Below are positions 1 to 9,082 of a DNA stretch of 64,000 nucleotides, one piece after another. The stretch's first letter is position 1, and every line of letters starts with the position of its first letter. Source of the stretch: Sphingomonas sp. (GTDB lineage Bacteria; Pseudomonadota; Alphaproteobacteria; Sphingomonadales; Sphingomonadaceae); contig NZ_JAFKMA010000005.1 of NCBI RefSeq assembly GCF_017304635.1, positions 124,001 to 188,000 of the forward strand, written 5' to 3'. Made by a program: the position numbers and the translations under genes. A model generated the notes under the pieces. The model was given only the letters and a program-made list of their open reading frames with translations, was not told where the DNA came from and searched no databases.

Positions 1-1429
1 TGGTGCCGACCTTCTCGACGCGGAAGCTCGACTGGCGCGCGCCGCCGATCAGCGTCAGCAGCTTGCCGACGTTCGCCGTGTCCATCAGGTAGAAGCCGTT
101 ATCGTCGGTATATTGGACGAATGCGGCGCTTTTCGGCGTGAAGGTGAGCGCGGAGGTCGGCACGGCGGGCGGGTGGTAGAAGTTGCTAGCGCCGGTGAAG
201 CTGCTGGTCGCGATGGCCGATTCGCGCAAATGGTTCGCCGCATAGCCGGCCAGGATTTCCTGCCGCACGATGCCGGTCGTGATCGTCCCGGTAACCTCGG
301 CGCGGACGCTGTCGTTGCCGAAATCCTCGCTCGGGCTGACATAGCCGACCAGCGTGGCCGCGCCGCTCACCAGGTCGGTCGGATTGACGTCGACGATCCA
401 GCGGCTGCGGTGGAGGCGCGCGACGCCGCCTTCGACATCGACCGACCAGCCATCGGCGATCTTGTAGTCGAGCCGGGCGAGCCCATTGGTCACGCGGCCG
501 AAATAGGCGGCGTCGGTCGGGGCGTAGCGGTTGTGCGGGTTGGGGTAGGGGGGCAGCGTGATCGTTCCGCCGATCCCCTTCACCGCGCCGACCGGATTGG
601 GCAGCAGGACCGATCCGGGCTCGGCCATCTTGCGCTCGTAATGCTCGACGTCGAACTGCAACGACAGGCGATCGGTCGGCCGCACGTCGAACGCGGCGCT
701 GGTCAGCCAGCGATAGCCGTGGACGCCGTCGATCGGCGTTTCCAGATGCGCGGCATAGCCGTTGACGCGCAGCCCGAATTGCGCCGCGCTGCCGAACGAT
801 CGACCGATGTCGACACCCGCGCCGTACGTCCCCTCGATATCGGTATCGAGCCGCACGTCGGTGACCGGGTCGCGACCGGCCCGCTTCGTCACCAGGTTGA
901 CGATGACCGACGGGCTGGTGAAGCCGTAGTAGAGCGCCGACACGCCGTTCAGCGCCTCGACCCGTTCCTTGTTCTCGATCGGGATCGGCAGGTAATTGAT
1001 GATCGGCAGCGCGCCGTTGAGGCGGAAGTTGGTGCGCGGATTGGCGACCACGCCGCGCGCGGCATAGCTGTTGGCGGTCAGCGGGCTGTTGCCCTGCTGC
1101 GTGATCCCGGCGACGTTGCGCAACGCATCGTCGAGGCCGCGCGCATCCTGTTCCTGCAACAGGAGGTGGTCGATGACGGTGACGGTCAGCGGCGTGTCGA
1201 CCAGCGCCTGGTTGCGGAACGCGCCGGTCTGCGTGTCGGTCGGCGTCGGCTGCTTGTCGCGCTTGCCGGTGACCAGGATGTCGCTGCCCGGTCCGGCATT
1301 GGCCGGCGGATCGTCGGTGGCGGCGGTCGCGGCGAAGGCCGTGGCCGGCGTCGCGACCATCAGGATCGACGTCAAAAGAACATGGTTGCGGAACCGGCGA
1401 ATCCGCCGGCCGCGGCGACCGATTGTCAT
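1..1429 (-). CDS. TonB-dependent siderophore-type receptor (3' end outside window)
   Basis: Outer-membrane active transporter. About 476 codons are visible, starting at an ATG whose complement is at 1427-1429, preceded by a GAAGGGG ribosome site. An arginine-rich start leads into a hydrophobic signal segment ending near an AFAA cleavage site. A plug domain follows, with ILVTGKRD, the VTVIDHLLLQEQ strand, ARGV and a VNLVTKRA end typical of FhuA/FpvA-like siderophore receptors; barrel strands then run off the window. The substrate cannot be read from this part. It lies about 100 bp downstream of a two-component system on the same strand, which is a plausible regulator. Confidence 0.88.
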   Translation of the reverse strand, partial: MTIGRRGRRIRRFRNHVLLTSILMVATPATAFAATAATDDPPANAGPGSDILVTGKRDKQPTPTDTQTGAFRNQALVDTPLTVTVIDHLLLQEQDARGLDDALRNVAGITQQGNSPLTANSYAARGVVANPRTNFRLNGALPIINYLPIPIENKERVEALNGVSALYYGFTSPSVIVNLVTKRAGRDPVTDVRLDTDIEGTYGAGVDIGRSFGSAAQFGLRVNGYAAHLETPIDGVHGYRWLTSAAFDVRPTDRLSLQFDVEHYERKMAEPGSVLLPNPVGAVKGIGGTITLPPYPNPHNRYAPTDAAYFGRVTNGLARLDYKIADGWSVDVEGGVARLHRSRWIVDVNPTDLVSGAATLVGYVSPSEDFGNDSVRAEVTGTITTGIVRQEILAGYAANHLRESAIATSSFTGASNFYHPPAVPTSALTFTPKSAAFVQYTDDNGFYLMDTANVGKLLTLIGGARQSSFRVEKVGT

Positions 1430-1535
1430 GGTGAAAGCCCCTTCGTGGTGTGTCGCCGGGGCCGCTAGGGGCGGGTCATGTCACTTCTGTTGCAAATCGT
1501 CACATTGGGAAAATGTATGGGAACCGAGGCCCGGC

Positions 1536-2900
1536 TCAGCCATCGGCGGCGGTTCGCGGCAGGTCGAGTACGACCGCCAGTCCGGGTCCGGCATCACCGA
1601 GTTCGAGGCGCATGCCGTGCAGCGCCGCGATCGCCGCGACCAAGCTGAGGCCGAGGCCGTGGCCCGGCGTCGCGCGGCTGGCGTCGAGCCGCGTGAAGCG
1701 TTGCAGCGCGCGGACGCGATCGGCTGGCGCGATGCCCGGCCCGTCGTCGCGCACGCCGAGCGCGATGCCTCCGGCCGTTTCCCGCAGCGACAGCGCCACG
1801 CGCGTGCCGGGCGGCGTGTGAGTCGCCGCATTCTCGATCAGATTGACGATCGCCTGCGCCAGCAACTGCCGGTCCCCGACCATCTCGACGCCATCGTCGA
1901 CCTGCCAGTCGAGCGAGCGGCCGCCGTCGCGCACCGCGGGCTCGTAGCTTTCGCTCAGTTCGACGACGAGTGCGGACAGGTCGACGCTGGCGAAGTCGCG
2001 GCGCCCACCGCCTGCCTCGATCTCGGAGATGCGCAGCAGGGCGGCGAAGATCTCCAGCGCCTCGTCCGCCTGCGCCACGACCAGGTCGAGCCGTGCCCGG
2101 GCAACCTCCGGCGTATCCCATTCGGTTGCGGCGCGTTCGGCTTCAGCGCGAAGGCGCGTGAGCGGCGTGCGCAGGTCGTGGGCGATGTCGCTCGACACTT
2201 GGCGCAGATTGGCGATCAGCGCGCCGATCCGGTCGAGCATGGCGTTGAGGATCGCGGCGAGATCGTCGAACTCGTCGCCGGCACCGACCGGCATGCGCCG
2301 CTCCATCCGGCCCTGCATGATAGCGCGCGCGGTGTCGGCCATCGCATCGATCCGCCGGCGCAGATGACGCGCCAACAATAATGCGCTGATGATCCCGAGC
2401 GTCGCGATCGCCACCGCCTGAAACACGAACAGCAGCGTGATCGGCCAGATCGCCGCGCCGACCGCGTCGCTGGGGGCGGCGATCACGATGTGCGATCCGT
2501 CGTCGAGCGTGATGGCCAGGGCGCGTGCCCGCGAAGATGACGCCGGTCGCGCGTTCAGGACGATGTCGTGCCAGCCCGGTGGCAATGGGGCGAGCGATGC
2601 AGCACCGGCAATCCGCCGGCCATCCGCGCTGAAATCGCCTCGTAACAAATCGGGCATCATGTCGGCACGCTGGGCCATCGCCATTAGCAGACCCGGCTCG
2701 CCGCCCTTGTGGAAATGGTGCACCAGGCTGCGTGCATCGTCGGTGATCCGCTGATCGACCTGTCGCTGGACCAGCCCGTGAAAGCCCTGCACCACCACCA
2801 GCCCAAGCAAAGCGGTCGCAGCCAGGATCGCCGCGGAGTGGACCAGCGCGATGCGCAGCGCGGCCGATCGCCGCCAGCGCAGCCCCCGTTCAGCCGGCAT
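1536..2900 (-). CDS. Sensor histidine kinase of OmpR-partner type
   Basis: Inner-membrane histidine kinase of 454 aa. Two membrane segments (about residues 13-40 and 150-180) bracket a short periplasmic domain, followed by a HAMP region, an H-box (SDIAHDLRTPLTRLR), an N-box (NLIENAATHTPPG) and G-boxes (DDGPGI, GHGLGLSL). The ATG at 2900 overlaps the end of the upstream response regulator by 11 nt, so the two are translationally coupled. A further upstream ATG is possible but would increase the overlap. The signal is not identifiable. The siderophore-type receptor downstream suggests a metal or envelope role, as inference only. Confidence 0.9.
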   Translation of the reverse strand: MPAERGLRWRRSAALRIALVHSAAILAATALLGLVVVQGFHGLVQRQVDQRITDDARSLVHHFHKGGEPGLLMAMAQRADMMPDLLRGDFSADGRRIAGAASLAPLPPGWHDIVLNARPASSSRARALAITLDDGSHIVIAAPSDAVGAAIWPITLLFVFQAVAIATLGIISALLLARHLRRRIDAMADTARAIMQGRMERRMPVGAGDEFDDLAAILNAMLDRIGALIANLRQVSSDIAHDLRTPLTRLRAEAERAATEWDTPEVARARLDLVVAQADEALEIFAALLRISEIEAGGGRRDFASVDLSALVVELSESYEPAVRDGGRSLDWQVDDGVEMVGDRQLLAQAIVNLIENAATHTPPGTRVALSLRETAGGIALGVRDDGPGIAPADRVRALQRFTRLDASRATPGHGLGLSLVAAIAALHGMRLELGDAGPGLAVVLDLPRTAADG

Positions 2901-3579
2901 CCCGCATCCGGTACCCGGCGCCGCGCACCGTCTCGATCGCATCGACGACGCCGGCATCGGCCAGCCGCGTACGCAGCCGGCTGAGATGGGTCTCGACGAT
3001 GTTGGTGCGCGGGTCGAAATGCAGCTTCCACACGCTTTCTAGCAGCATCGTGCGGGTCAGGATGCGACCGTCGGCGCGCATCAGTTCCTCGAGCAGGCGC
3101 AACTCGCGGGGCTGCATCGCGACCGGCGCGCCGTGCCAGCGCGCCTCGCGCTGGAGCAGATCGAGCTCCAGCGCCTGCCACCGCAACACGATATCGGGCG
3201 CCGTCTCCGCCGCGCTCGCCGCCGCCCGCCGTCCCAGCGCCGTGATCCGCGCCGACAGTTCGGCGAAGGCGAACGGCTTGACGAGATAATCGTCGGCCCC
3301 CGCCTCCAGCCCGGCGACACGATCCTCGATCGCGCCGAGCGCCGTCAGTAGCAGTACCGGGAGATGATCGTCGCGCCGGCGGATCGCGGCGAGCACGCTC
3401 ATGCCGTCGCCCTGCGGCATCAGCCGGTCGAGGACGGCGAGGTCGAAGCCCTGTTGGTCGAGCAGGTCGAGCGCGGCGCGCCCGGTCGACGCGACCTGCA
3501 CCTGATGCCCGGACCCCCGCAGCCCCGCGGCGATCCCGTCCGCCGTGATCGCGTCGTCCTCGGCCAACAGGATGTTCAC
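2890..3579 (-). CDS. OmpR-family response regulator
   Basis: Two-domain response regulator of 229 aa. The receiver begins NILLAEDD and has the phospho-acceptor Asp in VLDRLMPQGDG (the LDR variant of the usual LDLMLP) and the conserved Lys in YLVKPFAF. The C-terminal half is a winged-helix DNA-binding domain with the DPRTNIVETHLSRLR recognition region. A GTG at 3579, immediately before NILLAEDD, is preferred because the receiver fold starts there; in-frame ATGs up to 3624 would add an unstructured tail. It is the first gene of the RR-HK pair. Confidence 0.9.
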   Translation of the reverse strand: MNILLAEDDAITADGIAAGLRGSGHQVQVASTGRAALDLLDQQGFDLAVLDRLMPQGDGMSVLAAIRRRDDHLPVLLLTALGAIEDRVAGLEAGADDYLVKPFAFAELSARITALGRRAAASAAETAPDIVLRWQALELDLLQREARWHGAPVAMQPRELRLLEELMRADGRILTRTMLLESVWKLHFDPRTNIVETHLSRLRTRLADAGVVDAIETVRGAGYRMRDAG

Positions 3580-3708
3580 CGCGCACCCGTCCCTTCGCAT
3601 TGCCTGGCGAGAGATGGCCGCCACCCAGCGCGAGCGGCCGCTAGGGAAGGATCATGACGTTGCTGTTACGGACGCCCCGGGCCTCGGCGTGGCGCGTCGG
3701 TGCCGCCG

Positions 3709-4561
3709 TCAGTCGAATGCCCATCGCAACGTCGACGCCAGGCTCGCCGCCCCGGCATCGATCAGCGGCCGAGCCGGGAAGGGCGTCGCGGACAGGCCGT
3801 GCAGGCGGCGGGCCCAGGTCGGGAGCAGATCGACCGCGGCCTGCATCGTCAGGCGCTGCAACGGAATGGCGAGAGGATTGTCGGGCGGGTGCCCGAGGAC
3901 GAGCCGGGCGACCTCGCGCGTTCGCTCGTCCGCGTGCAGCATGGGCCGGGCCGTCTCGATCGCTCGTGCGATCCCGGCCGCGTCGGTGGGCACCGGGTCG
4001 GCGCCGAGCGCGCGGGCGATCACGGCGAACTCGGCGAAATACCGGTCGATCTCAGTCGGTGACAGCGCAGTGCCGCCGTACCGCTGCCAGGCGGCGAGGA
4101 AGCTCCACGCTTCGCTGACATGGACCCAGGCGAGCAGCGCGGGATCGTCGGCGCGGTACAGGGTGCCGTCGGCCAAGCGCCCGGCGACGTGGCGGTGCAC
4201 CTCGCGCACGCGGTCGATCGCTGCCTCGGCGCTGGCGCGCTCACCATAGGTCGTGACCGCGATGAACCGCGCCGTCCGCCGCAGCCGCCCGACCATGGTC
4301 GGTGCGGAAGTTCGAATGATCCCACACGCCGGCCAGGACCGCCGGATGCAGCATCTGCAACAGCAAGGCGGTCACGCCGCCGACCATCATCGACGTGACG
4401 TCGCCATGCACGCGCCAGATCGCCGAATCGGCCGGGAACAGCGCATCGCCGCTGCGCACAACCGGACGCTCTCCATGTCGCTCGTCGTTGAACAACCCGC
4501 GAACCTGACGAACGATCGCTCGCTTGACGTGCGCGCCGAAGGGAAAAGCGTCGAGGATCAT
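3709..4561 (-). pseudogene. DUF2236 (MpaB/rubber-oxygenase-like) gene split by a frameshift
   Basis: Two overlapping frames together make one DUF2236 protein. The N-terminal frame (from 4561) carries IWRVHGD, MLHPAVLAGVWDHSNFRTD; the C-terminal frame (to 3709) resumes with GRLRRTARFIAVTTYG, YRADDPALLAWVHVSEAWSFL and the rest of the domain. The family reads these blocks continuously (HSxFRxDPWGRLRRTA), so the break is near 4297-4312, where seven bases stand in place of two codons. DUF2236 proteins are heme oxygenase-like enzymes. No other damage is seen, so a sequencing error or recent mutation is possible. Confidence 0.75.
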
Positions 4562-4585
4562 CGGTCGCCGGTCATCGCGACCCGG

Positions 4586-4762
4586 CTAGCCGTGGGTCAG
4601 CAACAGCGGCTCGACGGGGCCCTGCGGCAGTTGCCGCGACAGTCGACGCGACAGGTCGCAGGCGGCGACCCGCCGGCGCGGATCGGCAGCGCTCGCCGCA
4701 ATATCCCGCTCGCGCGCGATCGCGCATCGCAGCCGCCGTTCCTGGTCGAACAAGATACCCAT
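4586..4762 (-). CDS. Small conserved-looking hypothetical protein, 58 aa
   Basis: A small, highly charged helical protein beginning MGILFDQERRLRCAIARERD. It is supported by a strong GGAGGT ribosome site seven bases before the ATG at 4762 and by its position between two same-strand genes. The pattern of Arg/Ala helices and a DPRRRVAACDL segment looks like small sphingomonad proteins of unknown function. No catalytic motif or membrane segment is visible. Confidence 0.55.
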   Translation of the reverse strand: MGILFDQERRLRCAIARERDIAASAADPRRRVAACDLSRRLSRQLPQGPVEPLLLTHG

Positions 4763-4849
4763 CGCCGCGACCTCCACGGCGACAACGCACCAAGATCGAA
4801 AGCGATGCCGGACGATTGGCGATAGGACGGCCGTCGTCCGGCCCGGCGG

Positions 4850-5581
4850 CTAACCGACCAGCACCAGCGAGACATTGTCGCTGCCGTCGCGATCCAGCGC
4901 GGCGGCCATCAGCGCGTCGGCGATGTCGGTGTCGGTGCCATGATGGCGGTCGTCGGCGGCCATCGAGCGGCTCAGTCCGTCCGAGCACAGGAGCAGGCGG
5001 TCGCCGGGCCGCCAGTCCGCCGTCATCGTCTCGCAATCGAGCCGGTCGCCGATCCCCAGCGCGCGAGTGATGACGTTGGCGCTAGGGTGGCGTTCGGCTT
5101 GGGCGGGGGTGATGAGCCCGGCATCGACCAGTTCCTGCACAACGCTATGGTCGCGGGTCAGCAGGTCGAGGCGGCCGTCGCGCAGGCGATAGGCGCGGCT
5201 GTCCCCGGCCCAGGCGATCTGGATCTGGCCGTCGAGGATCGTTGCAGCGACGACGGTCGTCCCGGCGTCGCTCGCCGCGGCGCGATTGCGGCGGCAGATG
5301 TCGGCGTTCGCCTGCGACAGCGCGACCAGGATGTCGGTCAGCGCCAGCGTCCGTCCCGACAAGGCCAGACCGCGAAGCCGGTCGACCACCGCCTGTGCCG
5401 CAAGGTCGCCGCCGCTATGGCCGCCCATGCCGTCAGCGACGGCCCACAGGCTCGCGGTCGGGCAATCGAGCACGCGATCCTCGTTGATGAGCCGTACGCG
5501 CCCGACATGGCTGCGCGCAACGGAGACATACGCCTGGGTAGGGCCGTCAGCGCGCAGCGGGACGATCGGCTGCGCGGTCAT
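4850..5581 (-). CDS. PP2C-type Ser/Thr phosphatase (PppA/Stp1-like)
   Basis: Cytoplasmic metal-dependent protein phosphatase of 243 aa. The PP2C metal-site motifs are all present: NEDR near the start, VADGMGGHSGGD, WAGDSRAYRL, CSDGLS and DGSDNVSLV. It should dephosphorylate targets of the kinase encoded two genes upstream. The ATG at 5581 overlaps the stop codon of the FHA gene by four bases (ATGA), so expression is coupled. Phosphatase, FHA protein and kinase correspond to the PppA-Fha-PpkA set that controls type VI secretion in Pseudomonas. Confidence 0.92.
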   Translation of the reverse strand: MTAQPIVPLRADGPTQAYVSVARSHVGRVRLINEDRVLDCPTASLWAVADGMGGHSGGDLAAQAVVDRLRGLALSGRTLALTDILVALSQANADICRRNRAAASDAGTTVVAATILDGQIQIAWAGDSRAYRLRDGRLDLLTRDHSVVQELVDAGLITPAQAERHPSANVITRALGIGDRLDCETMTADWRPGDRLLLCSDGLSRSMAADDRHHGTDTDIADALMAAALDRDGSDNVSLVLVG

Positions 5582-6591
5582 GGCGCGTCGCTCGCATTGG
5601 CCTGCGCTTCGGCGGCATCGTAGGCGACGGCAAACGCGCGTTCGAGCGAGCCGCCCTCGCCGCCGTCGAGCTGGCGCGACAAATCGGCGTGGCGAGTCGC
5701 GGCTTCCTCGATCTGGCAGGCGGCGCGGCTTTTCAGTAGGGTCGCGCGATTGCCGGCGGCGGCGTCGAGCGCGGCGGGATCGAACGCGTCGATCGCGGTG
5801 CGCAGGCTGTCGTGCAATCCGGCGAAGGTCGCAACCAGATGGCGCTTGATGTCGCGGAACGACGCCTTCAGCGCGGCCGGGCCCGACAGGAAATTGCCGC
5901 TGCCCGCGAGCAGCAGGTCGATCGCGAGGCGCTGCGTCGGCGCCCATTTGAACGGGTTGTTGCCGGTGCCGCCGATCGTGGTGCGCGACATCTTGTACTG
6001 GCCGCGCGCGCGGTCGCGTTCGGCCATCAGGTCGCCGATGCCGAGCACCATCTGGCGATAGACCGCGCCGGCGCGGCGCATGATCTCGGCCGGATCCTCG
6101 CTCGACAGCATCGACGCGTCGAGCCCGGCGCCGTCGCAGAATGCCTCGAGCAGCGAGCCGTTGACGCTGGGTAGCGGCGCGGACGCGTCGCTCCAGTCGT
6201 CGGGCACGGCGATCGATGCACCGAGCGGCGGGGTCAGCACCATCGTGCGCGCGGCGTCGATCGGCGCATCGTCGTGCGGCGCGTGGCTCGCTTTCAACCG
6301 GAAGCGGCCGAAGCGGAGCGTCGCCGGCGCGTCGAGGGTGACATGGGTGCTGTCGGGGTAGCGCTGGCCGGTCGCATCGTCGAACACGCCGTTCGCCCCC
6401 AGCGCACGCAACGTCAGCGTCCCGTCGGCGACGGCCAGCTCGCAATGCGCGCGGGACAGTTCGCAATCGGGATCGGGGATCGACCAGTCGGCATTGCTGT
6501 CGCGACCGATCCGCATCAGTCCATCGCGGATCAGCCGCGCGTCGATCGGCTGCGCGTCGTTGGCCGTGTCGAACAGCTGGAGCATGTACAT
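5578..6591 (-). CDS. tagH: TagH/ImpI-type FHA-domain protein
   Basis: Protein of 337 aa. An N-terminal FHA phosphothreonine-binding domain (about residues 20-95) has GRDSNADWSIPDPDCELSRAH. A C-terminal region resembles the type VI secretion-associated FHA protein TagH (FCDGAGLDASML, DLMAERDRARGQYKMSRTTI, NNPFKWAPT, LKASFRDIKRHLVA, and an ERAFAVAYD end). Family members bind a phosphorylated partner and promote sheath assembly. It sits between the kinase (12 nt upstream) and the phosphatase (4-nt overlap). No T6SS sheath, baseplate or membrane gene is in the window. Confidence 0.85.
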   Translation of the reverse strand: MYMLQLFDTANDAQPIDARLIRDGLMRIGRDSNADWSIPDPDCELSRAHCELAVADGTLTLRALGANGVFDDATGQRYPDSTHVTLDAPATLRFGRFRLKASHAPHDDAPIDAARTMVLTPPLGASIAVPDDWSDASAPLPSVNGSLLEAFCDGAGLDASMLSSEDPAEIMRRAGAVYRQMVLGIGDLMAERDRARGQYKMSRTTIGGTGNNPFKWAPTQRLAIDLLLAGSGNFLSGPAALKASFRDIKRHLVATFAGLHDSLRTAIDAFDPAALDAAAGNRATLLKSRAACQIEEAATRHADLSRQLDGGEGGSLERAFAVAYDAAEAQANASDAP

Positions 6592-6603
6592 CGGCCGGCT
6601 CCG

Positions 6604-8286
6604 CTACGCGGCCAGGCGCGACGGCGGGGCGATCCGCGTCGCCAGCACGGCGGCCTCGTCGACCGGCTCGCCCCCGGACAGGCGCGGCTCGATCGCGGCG
6701 GCGGCGCGGTTGAAGGCGTCGAACACCGCGCCGAACTCGTCGCGTCGGCGATGCGAGAGGCGCAGCGCGAAATTGGCCTTGGCAGCTTCGTCGAGCGCGC
6801 GGCGCAGGCGGCCGAGCGGGCGCGCGACCATCGCGCCGCTCATATAACCGATCAGCAGCACAACGAGCATGACGACCGCCGACAGGATGATGAGCGAGGT
6901 CTGCGCGCCGGCCAGCGCGCCATCGAGCGCGACGCGGCGGACCACCAGGTCGACCGTACCGAAATCCTTGCCGGCATAGCGGATCGGGCGGACGAAGCGG
7001 ATGCCGGTGCCATGGCCGCCATCGCCGGCCGCGGTGACGGCGATGCCGTCGCTGCCCGCCATCGCCGTCTCGTCGGTCGGTTCGGCATAGCGCTTGCCGA
7101 TCAGCGCCGGGTCGCTTGCCGCGCGGATCACGCCGGTCGCGTCGGCGACCGTCATGTCGCGGACCGTCGCGTCGCGGCTGGCGGTGGTGGCGAAGGCCTG
7201 TAGCGCCGACCAGTCCTGCTGCTCGGGCGACAGGCCGGCATTCTCGGCGGCGAGCACGGCGGCGTTGTTGGTGACGAAGGTGGCGGTCGAACTTCCCGAC
7301 ACGATCGCCATATGCTCCAGCGTCCGTTGTTCGCGGCCGAGGGTGGTGACCACGCAGCCGGCGAGCGCGACCGCGGTCACGCTGGCGAGCGCGAGCGGCA
7401 GCTTGAGGCGGAGCGACAGGCCGCGGCGGCTGGCGGCGGGCATGTCCTGCTGCGCCGCGATCTCGCGCGCCAGCGCGGCCGCCAGCGCCTCGCCATCGGT
7501 GAACCGCTGTTCCGGCTTCTTGGCGAGCAGTTTGTCGATGATGAAGCGCAGGCCCGGCGGGCAGTCCGTGGTGCTGCGGTCGATCGGCTCGACCTTTTCC
7601 TGCGCGATCTGGATGGCGAGCGTCGCCAGCGCGGTGCCCGGAAACGCGACCTTGCCGGTGACCATCTCGTAGAGCACGACGCCAAGCGAGAACAGGTCGG
7701 AGCGCTGGTCGACCGGCAGGCCGAGCGCCTGTTCGGGGCTCATGTAGCGCGGCGTGCCGATCAGCTGGCCGACCTGGGTCTTCGCCAATTGGCGGTCGGC
7801 GGTTGCCGCGTCCATCTCGCCGATCCGGGCGACGCCGAAATCGAGCAGCTTGGCGGTCCTGCCGTCGGCCGACAGCAGGATGTTCGACGGCTTGATATCG
7901 CGGTGGACGACGCCGTGGCGGTGCGCGAAAGCCAAGGCCGACGCCAACTGGTGCCCGATCGCCAGCACGCGCTCGTACGGCATGCGTCCCTGGGTCAGCA
8001 GCGCGGCATCGAGCGGCTGGCCGTCGATCAGTTCCATCGCGATATAGGCGACGCCCTGCGCCTCGCCGACATCGTAGATGGTGGCGATGTTGGCGTGGCT
8101 GAGCGCCCCCGCCGCGCGTGCCTCGCGCAGGAACCGCGCGACGATCTCCGGGTCGCGGGCAAGCTCGGGCTTCAGCACCTTGATCGCGACGGTGCGGCCG
8201 ATATCGGGGTCGTGCGCGCGATAGACGTCGGCCATCGCGCCTTCGCCCAGGCGGTCGTCGACTTGGTAGCGGCCCAGCATCGTCAT
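6604..8286 (-). CDS. Membrane Ser/Thr protein kinase with external sensor and C-terminal HAMP
   Basis: Hanks-type kinase of 560 aa. The catalytic domain covers about residues 7-270, with K36 in AIKVLK, HRD at 128-130, DFG at 149-151 and GTPRYMSPEQA. A membrane segment follows at about 295-316, then a roughly 145-residue extracytoplasmic domain of CACHE-like appearance, a second membrane segment (463-486) and a HAMP-like region to the C terminus. The ATG at 8286 is chosen because GAGGTG lies seven bases upstream; a longer start lacks one. It is the likely first gene of the kinase-FHA-phosphatase operon and ends in TAG. Confidence 0.9.
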   Translation of the reverse strand: MTMLGRYQVDDRLGEGAMADVYRAHDPDIGRTVAIKVLKPELARDPEIVARFLREARAAGALSHANIATIYDVGEAQGVAYIAMELIDGQPLDAALLTQGRMPYERVLAIGHQLASALAFAHRHGVVHRDIKPSNILLSADGRTAKLLDFGVARIGEMDAATADRQLAKTQVGQLIGTPRYMSPEQALGLPVDQRSDLFSLGVVLYEMVTGKVAFPGTALATLAIQIAQEKVEPIDRSTTDCPPGLRFIIDKLLAKKPEQRFTDGEALAAALAREIAAQQDMPAASRRGLSLRLKLPLALASVTAVALAGCVVTTLGREQRTLEHMAIVSGSSTATFVTNNAAVLAAENAGLSPEQQDWSALQAFATTASRDATVRDMTVADATGVIRAASDPALIGKRYAEPTDETAMAGSDGIAVTAAGDGGHGTGIRFVRPIRYAGKDFGTVDLVVRRVALDGALAGAQTSLIILSAVVMLVVLLIGYMSGAMVARPLGRLRRALDEAAKANFALRLSHRRRDEFGAVFDAFNRAAAAIEPRLSGGEPVDEAAVLATRIAPPSRLAA

Positions 8287-8353
8287 CGTACACACCTCGA
8301 TCGGCAAATCGTCGGTGGCAGTACGACTAAGGTCTTAAGTATTTGTGCGCCCG

Positions 8354-9082
8354 TCACTTCTTCGCCCGGACGGTGGCGGCGATGCGCTCCGCGCGAGCGA
8401 GGTCGCGCGCGATCAGCGGGTTCGCCGGATCGAGTTGCGACGCGCGACGGAGCAGGCCGACTGCGCGCACCACCTGGCCCTGGTTGAGCGCGGCGAGACC
8501 GGCGGTGCGGAGCTGTCGCGCCGCCGCCGGATTGGCTTTTGGCGCGGCCGGGGCCGGCTTGGGCTTCGGCGCGGCGGGGCTGGGCGAGGGCGCCGGCCGG
8601 ACCGGGGCGGCCGGCGCGTCCGGGCGACGGACCGGTTCGGGCCGCGGCGGCTCGCCGGGGATGCGCAGCACCTGACCCGCCGCCAGTGTCAGCGGCGCCT
8701 TGAATCCATTGTAGCGCAGCAACTGGTATGCCTTCAGCCGATTGCCGAGGAAACGCTGTGCCAGCGTGACGATCGTATCGCCGCTGCGCACGACGTAGGG
8801 GTAGCTCTGCGGGCCGAGCAAATCCTTCGGATCGCGCGCGATCGATTCGTTGAGCAGTTGCGCGTTGGCGTTCATCGGGTCGTGCTTCAGCGCCGTCTTC
8901 AGCCGCTTGCGCGCGCCGCCCTCGTCACCCTGCATCAGCAGATCGAACGCCGCATCGACGTCCCCGGCCGCGTTGGCGGCGGGCGGCGCGGGCAACGTCT
9001 TCACCCGCGACGGTCCCGACGAACAGGCCGCGAGGCTCGATGCCAGGATGGCCGTCACGATCATTTTGCCACGCATTGTCAT
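8354..9082 (-). CDS. LysM lipoprotein with TPR-like region
   Basis: Exported lipoprotein of 242 aa with a lipobox LAAC near residue 20. A TPR-like helical stretch (about 45-85) precedes a LysM peptidoglycan-binding domain (about 95-145: YVVRSGDTIVTLAQRFLG ending LAAGQVLRIPG). A Pro/Ala/Lys-rich linker (150-185) is followed by a second short TPR-like tail. The ATG at 9082 overlaps the stop of the EAL gene (ATGA), so the two are coupled. It probably anchors to the outer membrane and contacts the cell wall; partner unknown. Confidence 0.85.
   Translation of the reverse strand: MTMRGKMIVTAILASSLAACSSGPSRVKTLPAPPAANAAGDVDAAFDLLMQGDEGGARKRLKTALKHDPMNANAQLLNESIARDPKDLLGPQSYPYVVRSGDTIVTLAQRFLGNRLKAYQLLRYNGFKAPLTLAAGQVLRIPGEPPRPEPVRRPDAPAAPVRPAPSPSPAAPKPKPAPAAPKANPAAARQLRTAGLAALNQGQVVRAVGLLRRASQLDPANPLIARDLARAERIAATVRAKK

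Noticed and set aside
4850..8293. A very long open frame (over 1100 codons) on the minus strand across the kinase and FHA genes.
   Set aside because: It is an alternative frame of the high-GC kinase, FHA and phosphatase genes, rich in Arg and Pro without domain motifs; only its last part is the real phosphatase.
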